Below, one piece after another: positions 34,529-42,120 of a stretch of 64,000 nt of DNA. Location of the stretch: the NCBI GenBank assembly GCA_964351625.1, contig CAYGOV010000009.1:62001-126000 (forward strand), in the 5' to 3' direction. Each line of letters starts with the position of its first letter. Position 1 is the first letter of the stretch. Both the position numbers and the translations under genes were made by a program. The stretch comes from Marinoscillum sp964351625. Lineage in GTDB: Bacteria > Bacteroidota > Bacteroidia > Cytophagales > Cyclobacteriaceae. Under the pieces are notes generated by a model. That model was not told where the DNA came from, made no database searches, and worked only from the letters and a program-made list of their open reading frames with translations.

Positions 34529-35113
34529 TTATTTAGCGTAGAAATATGTCAGCGACTGACCAGCAAGATCTTTTGTCCATAGGGAGCGATCTTTATGAGC
34601 TAAACAAAAACTAACAAGTGCAAAATCACCACCACAACACAGCGTATGAAAAAGCAAACACCATGAGAAAAATAATCTGAATGTTAATGGCGTAAGCATA
34701 ATAGTCACCAACAAAGAGATACTGATAAAAGCAAATGGTGCCAATGCTACCTTTTTGAATTGACTAGAAGTAATAAGGAAGTCTGGCGCTTCAGTCATAA
34801 TAGCGAAACTTTTCCAATGGATTTTGAAACGTACTCTGGGTGCACCTAAATACTTGTAGACCACACCATGTATCAACTCATGAATAGGTAAAAGAACAAC
34901 AAAAAGAGCCGCTATTGCGAAACCCATTTGTTGCAAAAAATCAAGGCCTTGAAGTATTTCGATGGCATAGCCATATCCCGTAATTGATGCAACCAGCACA
35001 AAAGAGAGGGCTGTTCCTAAATTGTAAGAACGCGCTCCTATATTTTTTTTCTTCAGATATTCTTTGGCAAAAACTGCAATATCCTCATGCTTCAATTCAT
35101 AGAATAATTTCAT
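34529..35113 (-). CDS. DUF3267 membrane metalloprotease-like protein
   Basis: The protein has 194 residues and about four hydrophobic segments. The HELIHG motif (PIHELIHGVVYKYLGA) has the HExxH zinc-binding form, and the later TSSQFKKVALAPF segment fits DUF3267, a family of putative membrane zinc peptidases related to site-2-type proteins. Activity and substrate are not known. It is a single-gene unit. Confidence 0.75.
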   Translation of the reverse strand: MKLFYELKHEDIAVFAKEYLKKKNIGARSYNLGTALSFVLVASITGYGYAIEILQGLDFLQQMGFAIAALFVVLLPIHELIHGVVYKYLGAPRVRFKIHWKSFAIMTEAPDFLITSSQFKKVALAPFAFISISLLVTIMLTPLTFRLFFSWCLLFHTLCCGGDFALVSFCLAHKDRSLWTKDLAGQSLTYFYAK

Positions 35114-35633
35114 CTATCTGACTTTTTAAGGATTGTAATATCCAAGGGCATTATATTCAAGTTGAGGTGAGTTTTAGTATAAAATTGCATTCAATCAGTG
35201 ACTACAAAACGTTTATTTCTTGCCTGTATTTATGAATTGAGGGAAATATATGTTGCTCTCAATAAAAACAGGACTGTTCTAAACTTAGGTGTGACCAACG
35301 ATCTAAACTCTAAGGTGATTGAACATGGTAACGCTTCAATAACATATAATGTTGATGAGTTTTAAAATTAACAAAAGACCTCCTCGCGATGACAAGGAGG
35401 GTATCCATCATTATTAGTTCGACTTATTTGCTCTTCTTATTTGCAAAAAAGTGATGAGGTGAGTAATCTCATCTCCCAATTGATCGTAAAGGTTGACTTT
35501 CCATCTCCTTATTACAATCAGTCACTAGACAAATTTCCTGTATAACAGCCAAAATAAATTTAAGGATTACTTCAATTACAAGGTTATTACTTCCAAAAAA
35601 TTCATAATTTAGATCGGCATAAAGCCGCTAACT
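35114..35633. other. Divergent intergenic region with one hairpin
   Basis: About 520 bases between the DUF3267 gene (minus) and the NfeD-like gene (plus) contain no credible gene. The only structure I see is the hairpin at 35378-35420, listed separately. Confidence 0.6.
35378..35420. repeat. Hairpin related to the terminator after the flotillin gene
   Basis: CCTCCT / AGGAGG stem followed by GGTATCCATCATTATTAG. The same stem and the downstream words (TTTCCATC, ATATTAG) recur after the flotillin gene at 37701-37741. Here it lies before the NfeD-like gene with no T-run, and no plus-strand gene ends upstream. Confidence 0.55.
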
Positions 35634-36218
35634 ATGGACTTTAACTTTTCAGAATGGTGGGATTCGCTCACCACTATCAAACAGGTTTATTGGGGATTTG
35701 CCATTCCTTTTACTATCATATTCCTGATCCAAATGGTGGCAACCTTCATTGGGGGAGATTTGGACCATGATGGATCTGCAGATTTTGATGTGGAAACTGA
35801 CGATGGCGCAGGCTTTCAGTTTTTTACTATCAAAAACTTTGTGGGCTTTTTCACACTCTTCTCTTGGACAGGCATTGCCTGTCTAGATTCGGGGTTGAGT
35901 ACTGGAGCTACCATGGGCATTTCCTTTGGGGCTGGCATATTGATGATGGTCATAATGGCCGCCGTATTTTACTACTTTAGCAAGTTGACTGACTCTGGAA
36001 ACATGTCTGTAAAAAATGCAATAGGAGGAATCGGAGAAGTCTATTTACCCATCAGAAATCAGCGTGAAAATATCGGTAAAGTGAGCATCAAAGTTCAAGG
36101 CTCACTTCGTGAGCTAGATGCCATCACAGATGATGAAGTAGATCTCCCAACAGGTGCAGTTGTTACCGTCATCGATATCACAAATAATGATACTTTAATT
36201 GTTACTAAATCTAAATAA
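35634..36218 (+). CDS. NfeD-like OB-fold membrane protein, flotillin partner
   Basis: The 194-residue protein has about three hydrophobic segments, an acidic loop after the first (DLDHDGSADFDVETDD) and a C-terminal soluble domain with a beta-barrel pattern (VYLPIRNQRENIGKVSIKVQG...VTVIDITNNDTLIV). This is the layout of the short NfeD/YqfB-type proteins co-encoded with flotillins. Its stop is directly followed by the flotillin ATG, which supports a membrane-microdomain partnership. Confidence 0.8.
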   Translation: MDFNFSEWWDSLTTIKQVYWGFAIPFTIIFLIQMVATFIGGDLDHDGSADFDVETDDGAGFQFFTIKNFVGFFTLFSWTGIACLDSGLSTGATMGISFGAGILMMVIMAAVFYYFSKLTDSGNMSVKNAIGGIGEVYLPIRNQRENIGKVSIKVQGSLRELDAITDDEVDLPTGAVVTVIDITNNDTLIVTKSK

Positions 36219-37691
36219 ATGTCAAGCTCATTTTTGTTCATAATTGCTGCAGTAGTCATATTCATTTTTGTACTACTAATTGGTCTCTTCAGGCGGTACA
36301 AACGTTGCCCATCTGATAGAATTCTAGTTGTTTATGGTAAAGTAGGTAAAGGCACTGATGACCTAGGTCGCTCTGCAAAATGTATACACGGAGGGGCGGC
36401 ATTTATATGGCCAATTATTCAGGACTATGAATTCTTGGATTTAACGCCCATATCCATTGAAGTCATGTTGACCAATGCACTTTCCCGACAAAATATACGT
36501 GTCGATGTTCCCTCTCGATTCACTGTGGGAATTTCAACTGAAGAAGGTATTATGACTAATGCTGCGGAAAGACTTTTAGGTCTTTCACAACAAAGCATTC
36601 ACGATCTAGCTAAGGACATCATTTTTGGTCAGTTAAGATTGGTGGTTGCTACAATGGATATTGAAGAAATCAATAGTAACCGTGATAAATTCTTGGCAAA
36701 TGTCGCTTCAAACGTAGAAGCAGAACTTAAGAAAATCGGTCTTAAGTTGATCAACGTGAACGTAACCGATATCAAAGATGAGTCTGGTTACATAGAAGCA
36801 CTGGGTAAAGAAGCTGCTGCGAAAGCTATCAATGACGCACGTAAAAGTGTTGCAGAAAAGGTTCGAGATGGATCAATTGGTGAAGCCAATGCACACCAGG
36901 AGCAACGTGTGCAAGTAGCATCAGCGGATGCAACGGCTGTAGAAGGGGAGAACACCGCGAAAATCACCATTGCAAACTCGGATGCATTGCGAAGGGAAAA
37001 AGAAGCCGAAGCTCAGAAAATTGCAATTGCTGCGGAAAAAGTCCAGTCAGCAAAGGCTTTAGAAGAAGCTTATGCTGCTGAACAAGAAGCGGAGAACGCT
37101 CGAGCTAGAAGAGATAAGGCAAGTCAAACGGCGGATATTGTAATCCCAGCTCAAATAGACAAAGAGAGGGTTGAAATAGCAGCAGAAGCGGAAGCAGAGA
37201 GAATAAGAAGAAAAGCCCGTGGGGAAGCAGATGCAATACTTTTCATGAAAGAGGCTGAAGCAAAAGGTATTTATGAAGTCTTGACTAAACAGGCCGAAGG
37301 ATTTAAGCAAATAGTTAGCGCAGCAGGTAATAACTCAAGAGATGCAGTATTGCTAATTGTGGCTGATAAACTGAATGACTTAGTGAAACTTCAAACTGAA
37401 GCAATTAAGAATATTAAAATTGATAAGATCACAGTTTGGGATAGTGGCAATGGAGATAACGACAAATCTTCTACTGCTAACTTCATATCTGGCCTTTACA
37501 AGTCTGTGCCTCCACTTCAAGAAATGTTTGGTATGGCAGGCATGGAACTGCCCGATTATTTGAAAGGAAAGTCAACTCAGGAGATCCAAGAGATGGCTGA
37601 GAAAGTAAAAGATATCCATGATATGAAGGAATCTACCTCCTCTAAAAATGTCAAGGATAAAAACACATCGAAGGGAGAGGATAAATCCTAA
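36219..37691 (+). CDS. Flotillin-like SPFH protein
   Basis: Flotillins scaffold ordered membrane domains. The 490-residue protein has an N-terminal membrane anchor (residues 2-23), an SPFH domain (about 30-190, with RILVVYGKVGKG and VNVTDIKDESGYI), a long Ala/Glu-rich coiled coil (about 195-370) and a Ser/Lys-rich tail. The start touches the stop of the NfeD-like gene. A strong terminator follows immediately. The specific lipid or protein clients are unknown. Confidence 0.92.
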   Translation: MSSSFLFIIAAVVIFIFVLLIGLFRRYKRCPSDRILVVYGKVGKGTDDLGRSAKCIHGGAAFIWPIIQDYEFLDLTPISIEVMLTNALSRQNIRVDVPSRFTVGISTEEGIMTNAAERLLGLSQQSIHDLAKDIIFGQLRLVVATMDIEEINSNRDKFLANVASNVEAELKKIGLKLINVNVTDIKDESGYIEALGKEAAAKAINDARKSVAEKVRDGSIGEANAHQEQRVQVASADATAVEGENTAKITIANSDALRREKEAEAQKIAIAAEKVQSAKALEEAYAAEQEAENARARRDKASQTADIVIPAQIDKERVEIAAEAEAERIRRKARGEADAILFMKEAEAKGIYEVLTKQAEGFKQIVSAAGNNSRDAVLLIVADKLNDLVKLQTEAIKNIKIDKITVWDSGNGDNDKSSTANFISGLYKSVPPLQEMFGMAGMELPDYLKGKSTQEIQEMAEKVKDIHDMKESTSSKNVKDKNTSKGEDKS

Positions 37692-37698
37692 TAACAAA

Positions 37699-37728
37699 AA
37701 ACCCTCCTCGCTTACACGAGGAGGGTTT
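37699..37728 (+). terminator. Terminator after the flotillin gene
   Basis: Perfect stem AAACCCTCCTCG / CGAGGAGGGTTT with a six-base loop. The right arm ends in TTT only; the run of A on the left would also allow termination of minus-strand transcripts. Confidence 0.8.
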
Positions 37729-37759
37729 CCATCTATATTAGTAGGGTATTGTTAGAGAA

Positions 37760-37798
37760 TTTGGGCTATACTTCGACAAGCTCAGCATGACGCCCAAA
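37760..37798. repeat. Solitary REP-like hairpin before the dnaK 3' end
   Basis: Outer arms TTTGGGC and GCCCAAA enclose ATACT-TCGACAAGCTC-AGCAT-GAC. The inner ATxCT / AGCAT stem and the trailing GAC match the units at 32.4-33.1 kb, but with a longer loop. CTTCGACAAGCTCAGCATGAC-type repeats are familiar to me from other bacterial genomes. It lies in a convergent gap, like the main array. Confidence 0.5.
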
Positions 37799-37816
37799 TA
37801 TCGAGTCCCGTTGGGA

Positions 37817-39745
37817 CTATTTCTTCTCTTCCTCTACCTCTTCGAACTCTACGTCCGATACATCGCTATCAGCTTTGCCAGTCTGTGCTCCTCCTGTTGG
37901 GTCAGCACCTTGAGCTGCCTCAGCTCCGCCAGCTGCTTGTTGTGCTGCGTAGATTTCCTGAGAAGCGGCTTGCCATGCAGCATTCAAAGCTTCCATTCCA
38001 GCATCTATGCCAGCTAAGTCTTTAGCCGCATGCGCTTCTTTCAACTTCGTCAATGCTCCATCAATGGCCGTTTTGTTACCCTCAGAAACTTTATCACCGT
38101 ACTCTTTCAATTGGCTTTCCGTTTGGAAAATCAATGAATCTGCTTGGTTTACTTTTTCTACAGTTTCTTTAGCTACCTTATCAGATTCAGCATTGGCCGC
38201 AGCTTCTTGTTTCATTTTCTCGATCTCAGCATCTGTCAATCCAGATGAAGCTTCGATTCTGATTTTCTGCTCCTTGTTGGTGCCTTTGTCCTTAGCAGAC
38301 ACTTGAAGGATACCATTGGCATCTATATCAAAAGTCACTTCGATCTGAGGCACACCACGAGGTGCTGGCGGAATACCATCCAAATGGAATCGACCAATCG
38401 TCCTGTTATCTTTTGCCATAGGGCGCTCTCCTTGAAGCACATGGATCTCAACAGATGGCTGATTGTCAGCTGCAGTTGAGAAAGTCTCAGACTTCTTAGA
38501 AGGAATCGTAGTGTTAGACTCAATCAATTTGGTCATCACACCACCCATGGTTTCGATACCAAGAGAAAGTGGAGTTACGTCAAGTAACAATACATCTTTC
38601 ACTTCTCCAGTCAATACTCCACCTTGGATCGCAGCACCGATAGCTACAACCTCATCAGGATTCACTCCTTTTGATGGCTTTTTGCCAAAGAATTTCTCGA
38701 CTTCTTCTTGAATCTTAGGAATACGAGTAGATCCTCCCACCAAGATTACCTCATCAATATCTGAAGGAGAAAGACCTGCATCTTTCAATGCTTTCTTACA
38801 TGGCTCCATAGATCTGCGAACCAAATCTTCGCTCAATTGCTCGAATTTACTTCTTGAAAGTGTTCGAACCAAATGCTTAGGCACACCATCTACAGGCATT
38901 ATATAGGGCAAGTTGATCTCTGTAGAAGACGAAGAAGAAAGCTCAATTTTTGCCTTCTCAGCAGCTTCTTTCAAACGCTGAAGCGCCATAGGATCTTTTC
39001 TCAAGTCAAGACCTTCATCTTTCTTAAACTCATCTGCCAACCACTGGATGATCACACCATCAAAGTCATCACCACCTAAGTGAACATCACCGTTGGTAGA
39101 TTTTACTTCGAATACGCCATCACCAAGTTCCAATACTGAAATATCAAATGTACCACCACCAAGGTCATACACCGCGATTTTCATATCGGCGTTTTTCTTA
39201 TCCAATCCATAAGCCAGTGCTGCTGCAGTAGGCTCATTGATGATTCTTTTTACTTCCAACCCAGCTATTTGACCAGCCTCTTTTGTAGCCTGACGCTCAG
39301 CATCATTGAAGTATGCAGGCACAGTAACTACTGCTTCTGTCACTTCATGACCTAAAAAATCTTCAGCAGTAGATTTCATCTTCTGAAGGATCATAGCTGA
39401 AAGCTCCTGAGGCGTATAGTTTCTGTCTCCAATTTTCACTCTCACAGTATCATTGGTGCCTGCTTCAAGTCCGTAAGAAACATTTTTTCTTTCTTCTGAA
39501 ACCTCAGAATATTTTTTACCCATAAACCTCTTTACAGAGCTAATGGTGTTTTGAGGATTGGTAATGGCTTGACGTTTAGCAGGATCACCTACTTTACGTT
39601 CTCCGTTACCATTGTCCAAAAATGCAACGATAGATGGTGTAGTTCTTCGTCCTTCACTGTTCTGAATGACTACTGGCTCGTTACCCTCCATTACCGCCAC
39701 GCATGAGTTGGTAGTACCTAAGTCAATACCGATTATTTTTCCCAT
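37817..39745 (-). CDS. dnaK: Chaperone DnaK (Hsp70)
   Basis: DnaK binds exposed hydrophobic peptides in an ATP-driven cycle with DnaJ and GrpE. The 642-residue protein begins MGKIIGIDLGTTNSCVAV, has the phosphate-binding YDLGGGTFDIS and VGGSTRIPK motifs, the linker DVLLLDVTPLSLG and the substrate domain, and ends with an Ala/Gly-rich and acidic tail (EEVEEEKK). dnaJ and grpE are not adjacent. No CIRCE element is seen upstream; other candidate sites there are described separately. Confidence 0.98.
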   Translation of the reverse strand: MGKIIGIDLGTTNSCVAVMEGNEPVVIQNSEGRRTTPSIVAFLDNGNGERKVGDPAKRQAITNPQNTISSVKRFMGKKYSEVSEERKNVSYGLEAGTNDTVRVKIGDRNYTPQELSAMILQKMKSTAEDFLGHEVTEAVVTVPAYFNDAERQATKEAGQIAGLEVKRIINEPTAAALAYGLDKKNADMKIAVYDLGGGTFDISVLELGDGVFEVKSTNGDVHLGGDDFDGVIIQWLADEFKKDEGLDLRKDPMALQRLKEAAEKAKIELSSSSSTEINLPYIMPVDGVPKHLVRTLSRSKFEQLSEDLVRRSMEPCKKALKDAGLSPSDIDEVILVGGSTRIPKIQEEVEKFFGKKPSKGVNPDEVVAIGAAIQGGVLTGEVKDVLLLDVTPLSLGIETMGGVMTKLIESNTTIPSKKSETFSTAADNQPSVEIHVLQGERPMAKDNRTIGRFHLDGIPPAPRGVPQIEVTFDIDANGILQVSAKDKGTNKEQKIRIEASSGLTDAEIEKMKQEAAANAESDKVAKETVEKVNQADSLIFQTESQLKEYGDKVSEGNKTAIDGALTKLKEAHAAKDLAGIDAGMEALNAAWQAASQEIYAAQQAAGGAEAAQGADPTGGAQTGKADSDVSDVEFEEVEEEKK

Positions 39746-39801
39746 TTTGTGTGTTTTTATATTTTAAGTACTCGTGAAATTTCTATTACACAAGGACGTA
39801 A

Positions 39802-39863
39802 TCAATGGTTGTGCCAACCGGTCAAATGCAATTGAATGTCAGTTTATTTGTGACAGATTGTCA
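39802..39863 (-). promoter_or_regulatory. Candidate regulatory sites upstream of dnaK
   Basis: On the minus strand TTGGCAC-N5-TTGA (39817 to 39802) resembles a sigma-54 -24/-12 element, with a mismatch in the -12 GC. Further upstream the palindrome TGACA-GAT-TGTCA lies at 39851-39863. Neither is proof of function; the usual TAnnTTTG element is not seen here. Confidence 0.35.
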
Positions 39864-40033
39864 TAAAAATCAATTTCTCGCACACGTCTTAAAGACAAAT
39901 TGCGTGCGTCACACATGTTTTTGATTGGTAAAAAAATTATCAAATTAGTTTTTTAGAAAAATCACAATGATATGAACGTTGCTTTTTTTATCTTAACTTG
40001 TACTCCCGAAACTACCTCCTAACTAAAAATACC

Positions 40034-40747
40034 ATGAAAAATAAAATTCCCGAATGGTTAGATTTTTTTCCGCAAATAGGGTTCACGTTATTTGGCGTGT
40101 CGCTCTTCGTTACCATTCTTTATTTCATCCTACTCGCCACCAAGGGTAAGCGAACACAGAAATTCATTTTTGCATCAGGAAATGAAACTGCATACTTCAA
40201 TTTGTCATCAAATTTCCTGGCTGCTGGAATCGTATTTTTTGTCTTTTTCTCTATCATCAACTGGATAGGCAAAGCGGCGTTCTACCATCTATTTGGTGCA
40301 GGATTCTTTTCGATCATTATCGGTTTCGCCGTAGGCTATGCTTTTTGGGCGATCGTTAAGTATTACTATCCATTCATTCTTGAAAAAAGATTGGACAAAA
40401 TTCGATTTAAGCCGATGAAATCAGATGCTGGGAACCCAATGCGCTTGATGAATGAGGAAGAAGAGGATAAATTCATGACTCCTGAGATGATTGCTGAAGA
40501 AGACAATCACATAGCTGATTATGATATTTGGGTAGATGAAGTGACGGGTGAGAAAGTGGTTGAGAAGTATGACATGCTATTTCATGCATTGATCTGCGGT
40601 AAATGTAGCTATAGGACAATGCGTGATGTAAGAGAAGAAATCATAGAGGAACCTACTTATGAAAAAGAAGGACTTATGATCAAATACTACAAGTGTACCT
40701 ATTGTGGAAACACAATGAACAAAGAGCTAAAAATCTCAAACAAATAG
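40034..40747 (+). CDS. Membrane protein with C-terminal zinc ribbon
   Basis: I do not recognise a named family. The 237-residue protein has three or four hydrophobic segments in the first half (from FFPQIGFTLFGVSLFVTILYF on, in pieces), then an acidic linker and a cytoplasmic tail with two CxxC pairs (CGKC and CTYC) that should bind one zinc. The ATG at 40034 is preferred to an upstream start at 39998, which would add a polar, Tyr-rich extension. It is transcribed alone, opposite dnaK. Confidence 0.65.
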   Translation: MKNKIPEWLDFFPQIGFTLFGVSLFVTILYFILLATKGKRTQKFIFASGNETAYFNLSSNFLAAGIVFFVFFSIINWIGKAAFYHLFGAGFFSIIIGFAVGYAFWAIVKYYYPFILEKRLDKIRFKPMKSDAGNPMRLMNEEEEDKFMTPEMIAEEDNHIADYDIWVDEVTGEKVVEKYDMLFHALICGKCSYRTMRDVREEIIEEPTYEKEGLMIKYYKCTYCGNTMNKELKISNK

Positions 40748-40766
40748 GCTTAATCAATCTTCTCAC

Positions 40767-40804
40767 AAAAGCGCCTGTTGGATTTCCAGCTGGCGCTTTT
40801 TTTG
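40767..40804 (+). terminator. Terminator after the zinc-ribbon gene
   Basis: Stem AAAAGCGCC / GGCGCTTTT, extended by CTG / CAG, followed by a run of T. Confidence 0.9.
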
Positions 40805-40877
40805 TTTTCATTTCATTTGTCACAACAAACTCACGAAATTGTCTTGAATAATATAAGACACCCAAATTCGATTAAAG

Positions 40878-41534
40878 ATGAGCACAACAACTGAAAACCT
40901 TAAGGAGCAATCAAATCTTGAAGAGTGGTTCAATTTCATGTCTCATGGAATTACAGGAGTCACAGCCATTGGCGGAATGGTCGTTTTGATTGTCTTTGGT
41001 GCCCAAAGTGATAAAGATTGGAGTCTGTTTAGCGCGCTATTCTATGGCGTCAGTCTGGTTCTGTTGTATACATTTTCGACCATTTATCATGCGCTGAGGC
41101 ACAGAACTGCAAAGCATGTCTTCAATATCCTTGATCACTGCGGGATTTACTTGTTGATCGCAGGTACTTACACCCCTGTTTTACTCATTACCATTGGTGG
41201 CACTGTAGGATGGACATTCTTCGCTATCCAATGGGGCATGGCTGTGATAGGCATCATACTGAAAGTGTTTTATACCGGTAAATTCAAGATTATATCTACC
41301 CTAATGTACGCCTTCATGGGCTGGATTATCGTTTTCAAAATTGACTTGGTGAGAGCCTTAATGCCAGATCCAGCCTTCTGGTTATTGGCGGCTGGTGGCC
41401 TTGCCTATACGATTGGTATTGTTTTCTACATCATCGATTATCGCATGAAGATGGCCCATTTTATCTGGCACCTCTTTGTGATGGCAGGTAGCATCCTTCA
41501 TTTTTTGATGATGGTCCTTTATATTTTCAGGTAA
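40878..41534 (+). CDS. Hemolysin III family (PAQR-like) membrane protein
   Basis: The 218-residue protein has seven hydrophobic helices and the HlyIII motifs: NFMSHGITG near the N-terminus, STIYHALRHR and DHCGIYLLIAGTYTP in the middle, and HFIWHLFVMAGSILHF at the end. The conserved His, Ser and Asp residues resemble the zinc hydrolase site of PAQR receptors. Despite the name, a haemolytic role is not shown for most members. It converges with the small membrane-protein cluster 10 bases away. Confidence 0.9.
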   Translation: MSTTTENLKEQSNLEEWFNFMSHGITGVTAIGGMVVLIVFGAQSDKDWSLFSALFYGVSLVLLYTFSTIYHALRHRTAKHVFNILDHCGIYLLIAGTYTPVLLITIGGTVGWTFFAIQWGMAVIGIILKVFYTGKFKIISTLMYAFMGWIIVFKIDLVRALMPDPAFWLLAAGGLAYTIGIVFYIIDYRMKMAHFIWHLFVMAGSILHFLMMVLYIFR

Positions 41535-41544
41535 TTTCTAAAGG

Positions 41545-41733
41545 TTAGTCCTTCTTCTCCCGTTTGCTGATAAAGTAGCGTGCTATTAATAACAATACGA
41601 AAACTCCGATGATTAGCCCCGGCGCAATGCTATGGATCTTGTCCATGATTTCAGGTTGATCTTCTCCATCCATGAAAAAATAGATCATCACACCAATCAT
41701 AAAGTACAAGAAATAGCGATAAGGTTTTGCCAT
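41545..41733 (-). CDS. Small membrane protein of unknown function
   Basis: The protein has 62 residues with two hydrophobic helices and a basic end (SKREKKD). The ATG at 41733 is used rather than a TTG nine bases upstream. It starts 5 bases after the stop of the micro-protein gene at 41739-41888, so three small membrane-protein genes form one run on this strand. I know no family. Confidence 0.55.
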   Translation of the reverse strand: MAKPYRYFLYFMIGVMIYFFMDGEDQPEIMDKIHSIAPGLIIGVFVLLLIARYFISKREKKD

Positions 41734-41738
41734 GCTTT

Positions 41739-41888
41739 TCAATTACAATTTTTCAATTCATATTCCAGGTCCTGAATCTTTATAGACACCCTTTCATATT
41801 TGGCAGCTTCTTGATTAGCCCAGATCATGCTCACAAGAGGCAGCAGCACTAATATCACAACTAGAATTATCTTTTTTGACTTATTCAT
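41739..41888 (-). CDS. Micro-protein with one membrane helix
   Basis: The 49-residue product begins MNKSKK, has one hydrophobic helix (IILVVILVLLPLVSMIW) and ends in a charged, probably helical tail (KIQDLEYELKNCN). Its ATG overlaps the stop of the preceding gene by 8 bases. Its tail resembles that of the preceding micro-protein (LRLENDLKDC against QDLEYELKNC), suggesting the two are related. Confidence 0.5.
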   Translation of the reverse strand: MNKSKKIILVVILVLLPLVSMIWANQEAAKYERVSIKIQDLEYELKNCN

Positions 41889-42036
41889 CTTGACAATCCT
41901 TTAAGTCATTTTCTAACCTCAAGGCTCTCCACTCTAAATTATTTTCCCTATCCATCTTTTTGGAGAATGCAAAACCTAGAAAAAATCCTGTGAAGAGCAT
42001 GGAGAGAACAACTAAAATCCAGAGGCCATTTTTCAT
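41881..42036 (-). CDS. Micro-protein with one membrane helix, paralogue-like
   Basis: The 51-residue product begins MKNGLW, has one hydrophobic helix (ILVVLSMLFTGFFLGFAF), then a charged tail (LRLENDLKDCQDE). It is the first of three overlapping or adjacent small genes and is divergent from prfC. The overlap with the next gene (ATGAATAA) and the similar tails argue for real, coupled translation. Function is unknown. Confidence 0.5.
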   Translation of the reverse strand: MKNGLWILVVLSMLFTGFFLGFAFSKKMDRENNLEWRALRLENDLKDCQDE

Positions 42037-42073
42037 TTGGTGGTGGTATTTATTAGAAAGCCAATTTACTTTT

Positions 42074-42101
42074 TTTGACGTAGCTAAAAAAGGTAATTTT
42101 G
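42074..42101 (+). promoter_or_regulatory. Candidate promoter of prfC
   Basis: TTTG (42074-42077) and TAATTTTG (42094-42101) fit the -33 and -7 elements, with a 16-base spacer slightly shorter than usual. The -7 element ends 19 bases before the prfC ATG. Confidence 0.5.
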
Positions 42102-42120
42102 CGCCACATCCAAGAACTGC

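Noticed and set aside
37817..39745. Long plus-strand reading frames across dnaK, atpD and acs
   Set aside because: They are low-complexity shadows of strongly conserved genes on the other strand, without family motifs.
39746..40033. CIRCE (HrcA operator) upstream of dnaK
   Set aside because: No TTAGCACTC-N9-GAGTGCTAA or close variant was seen.
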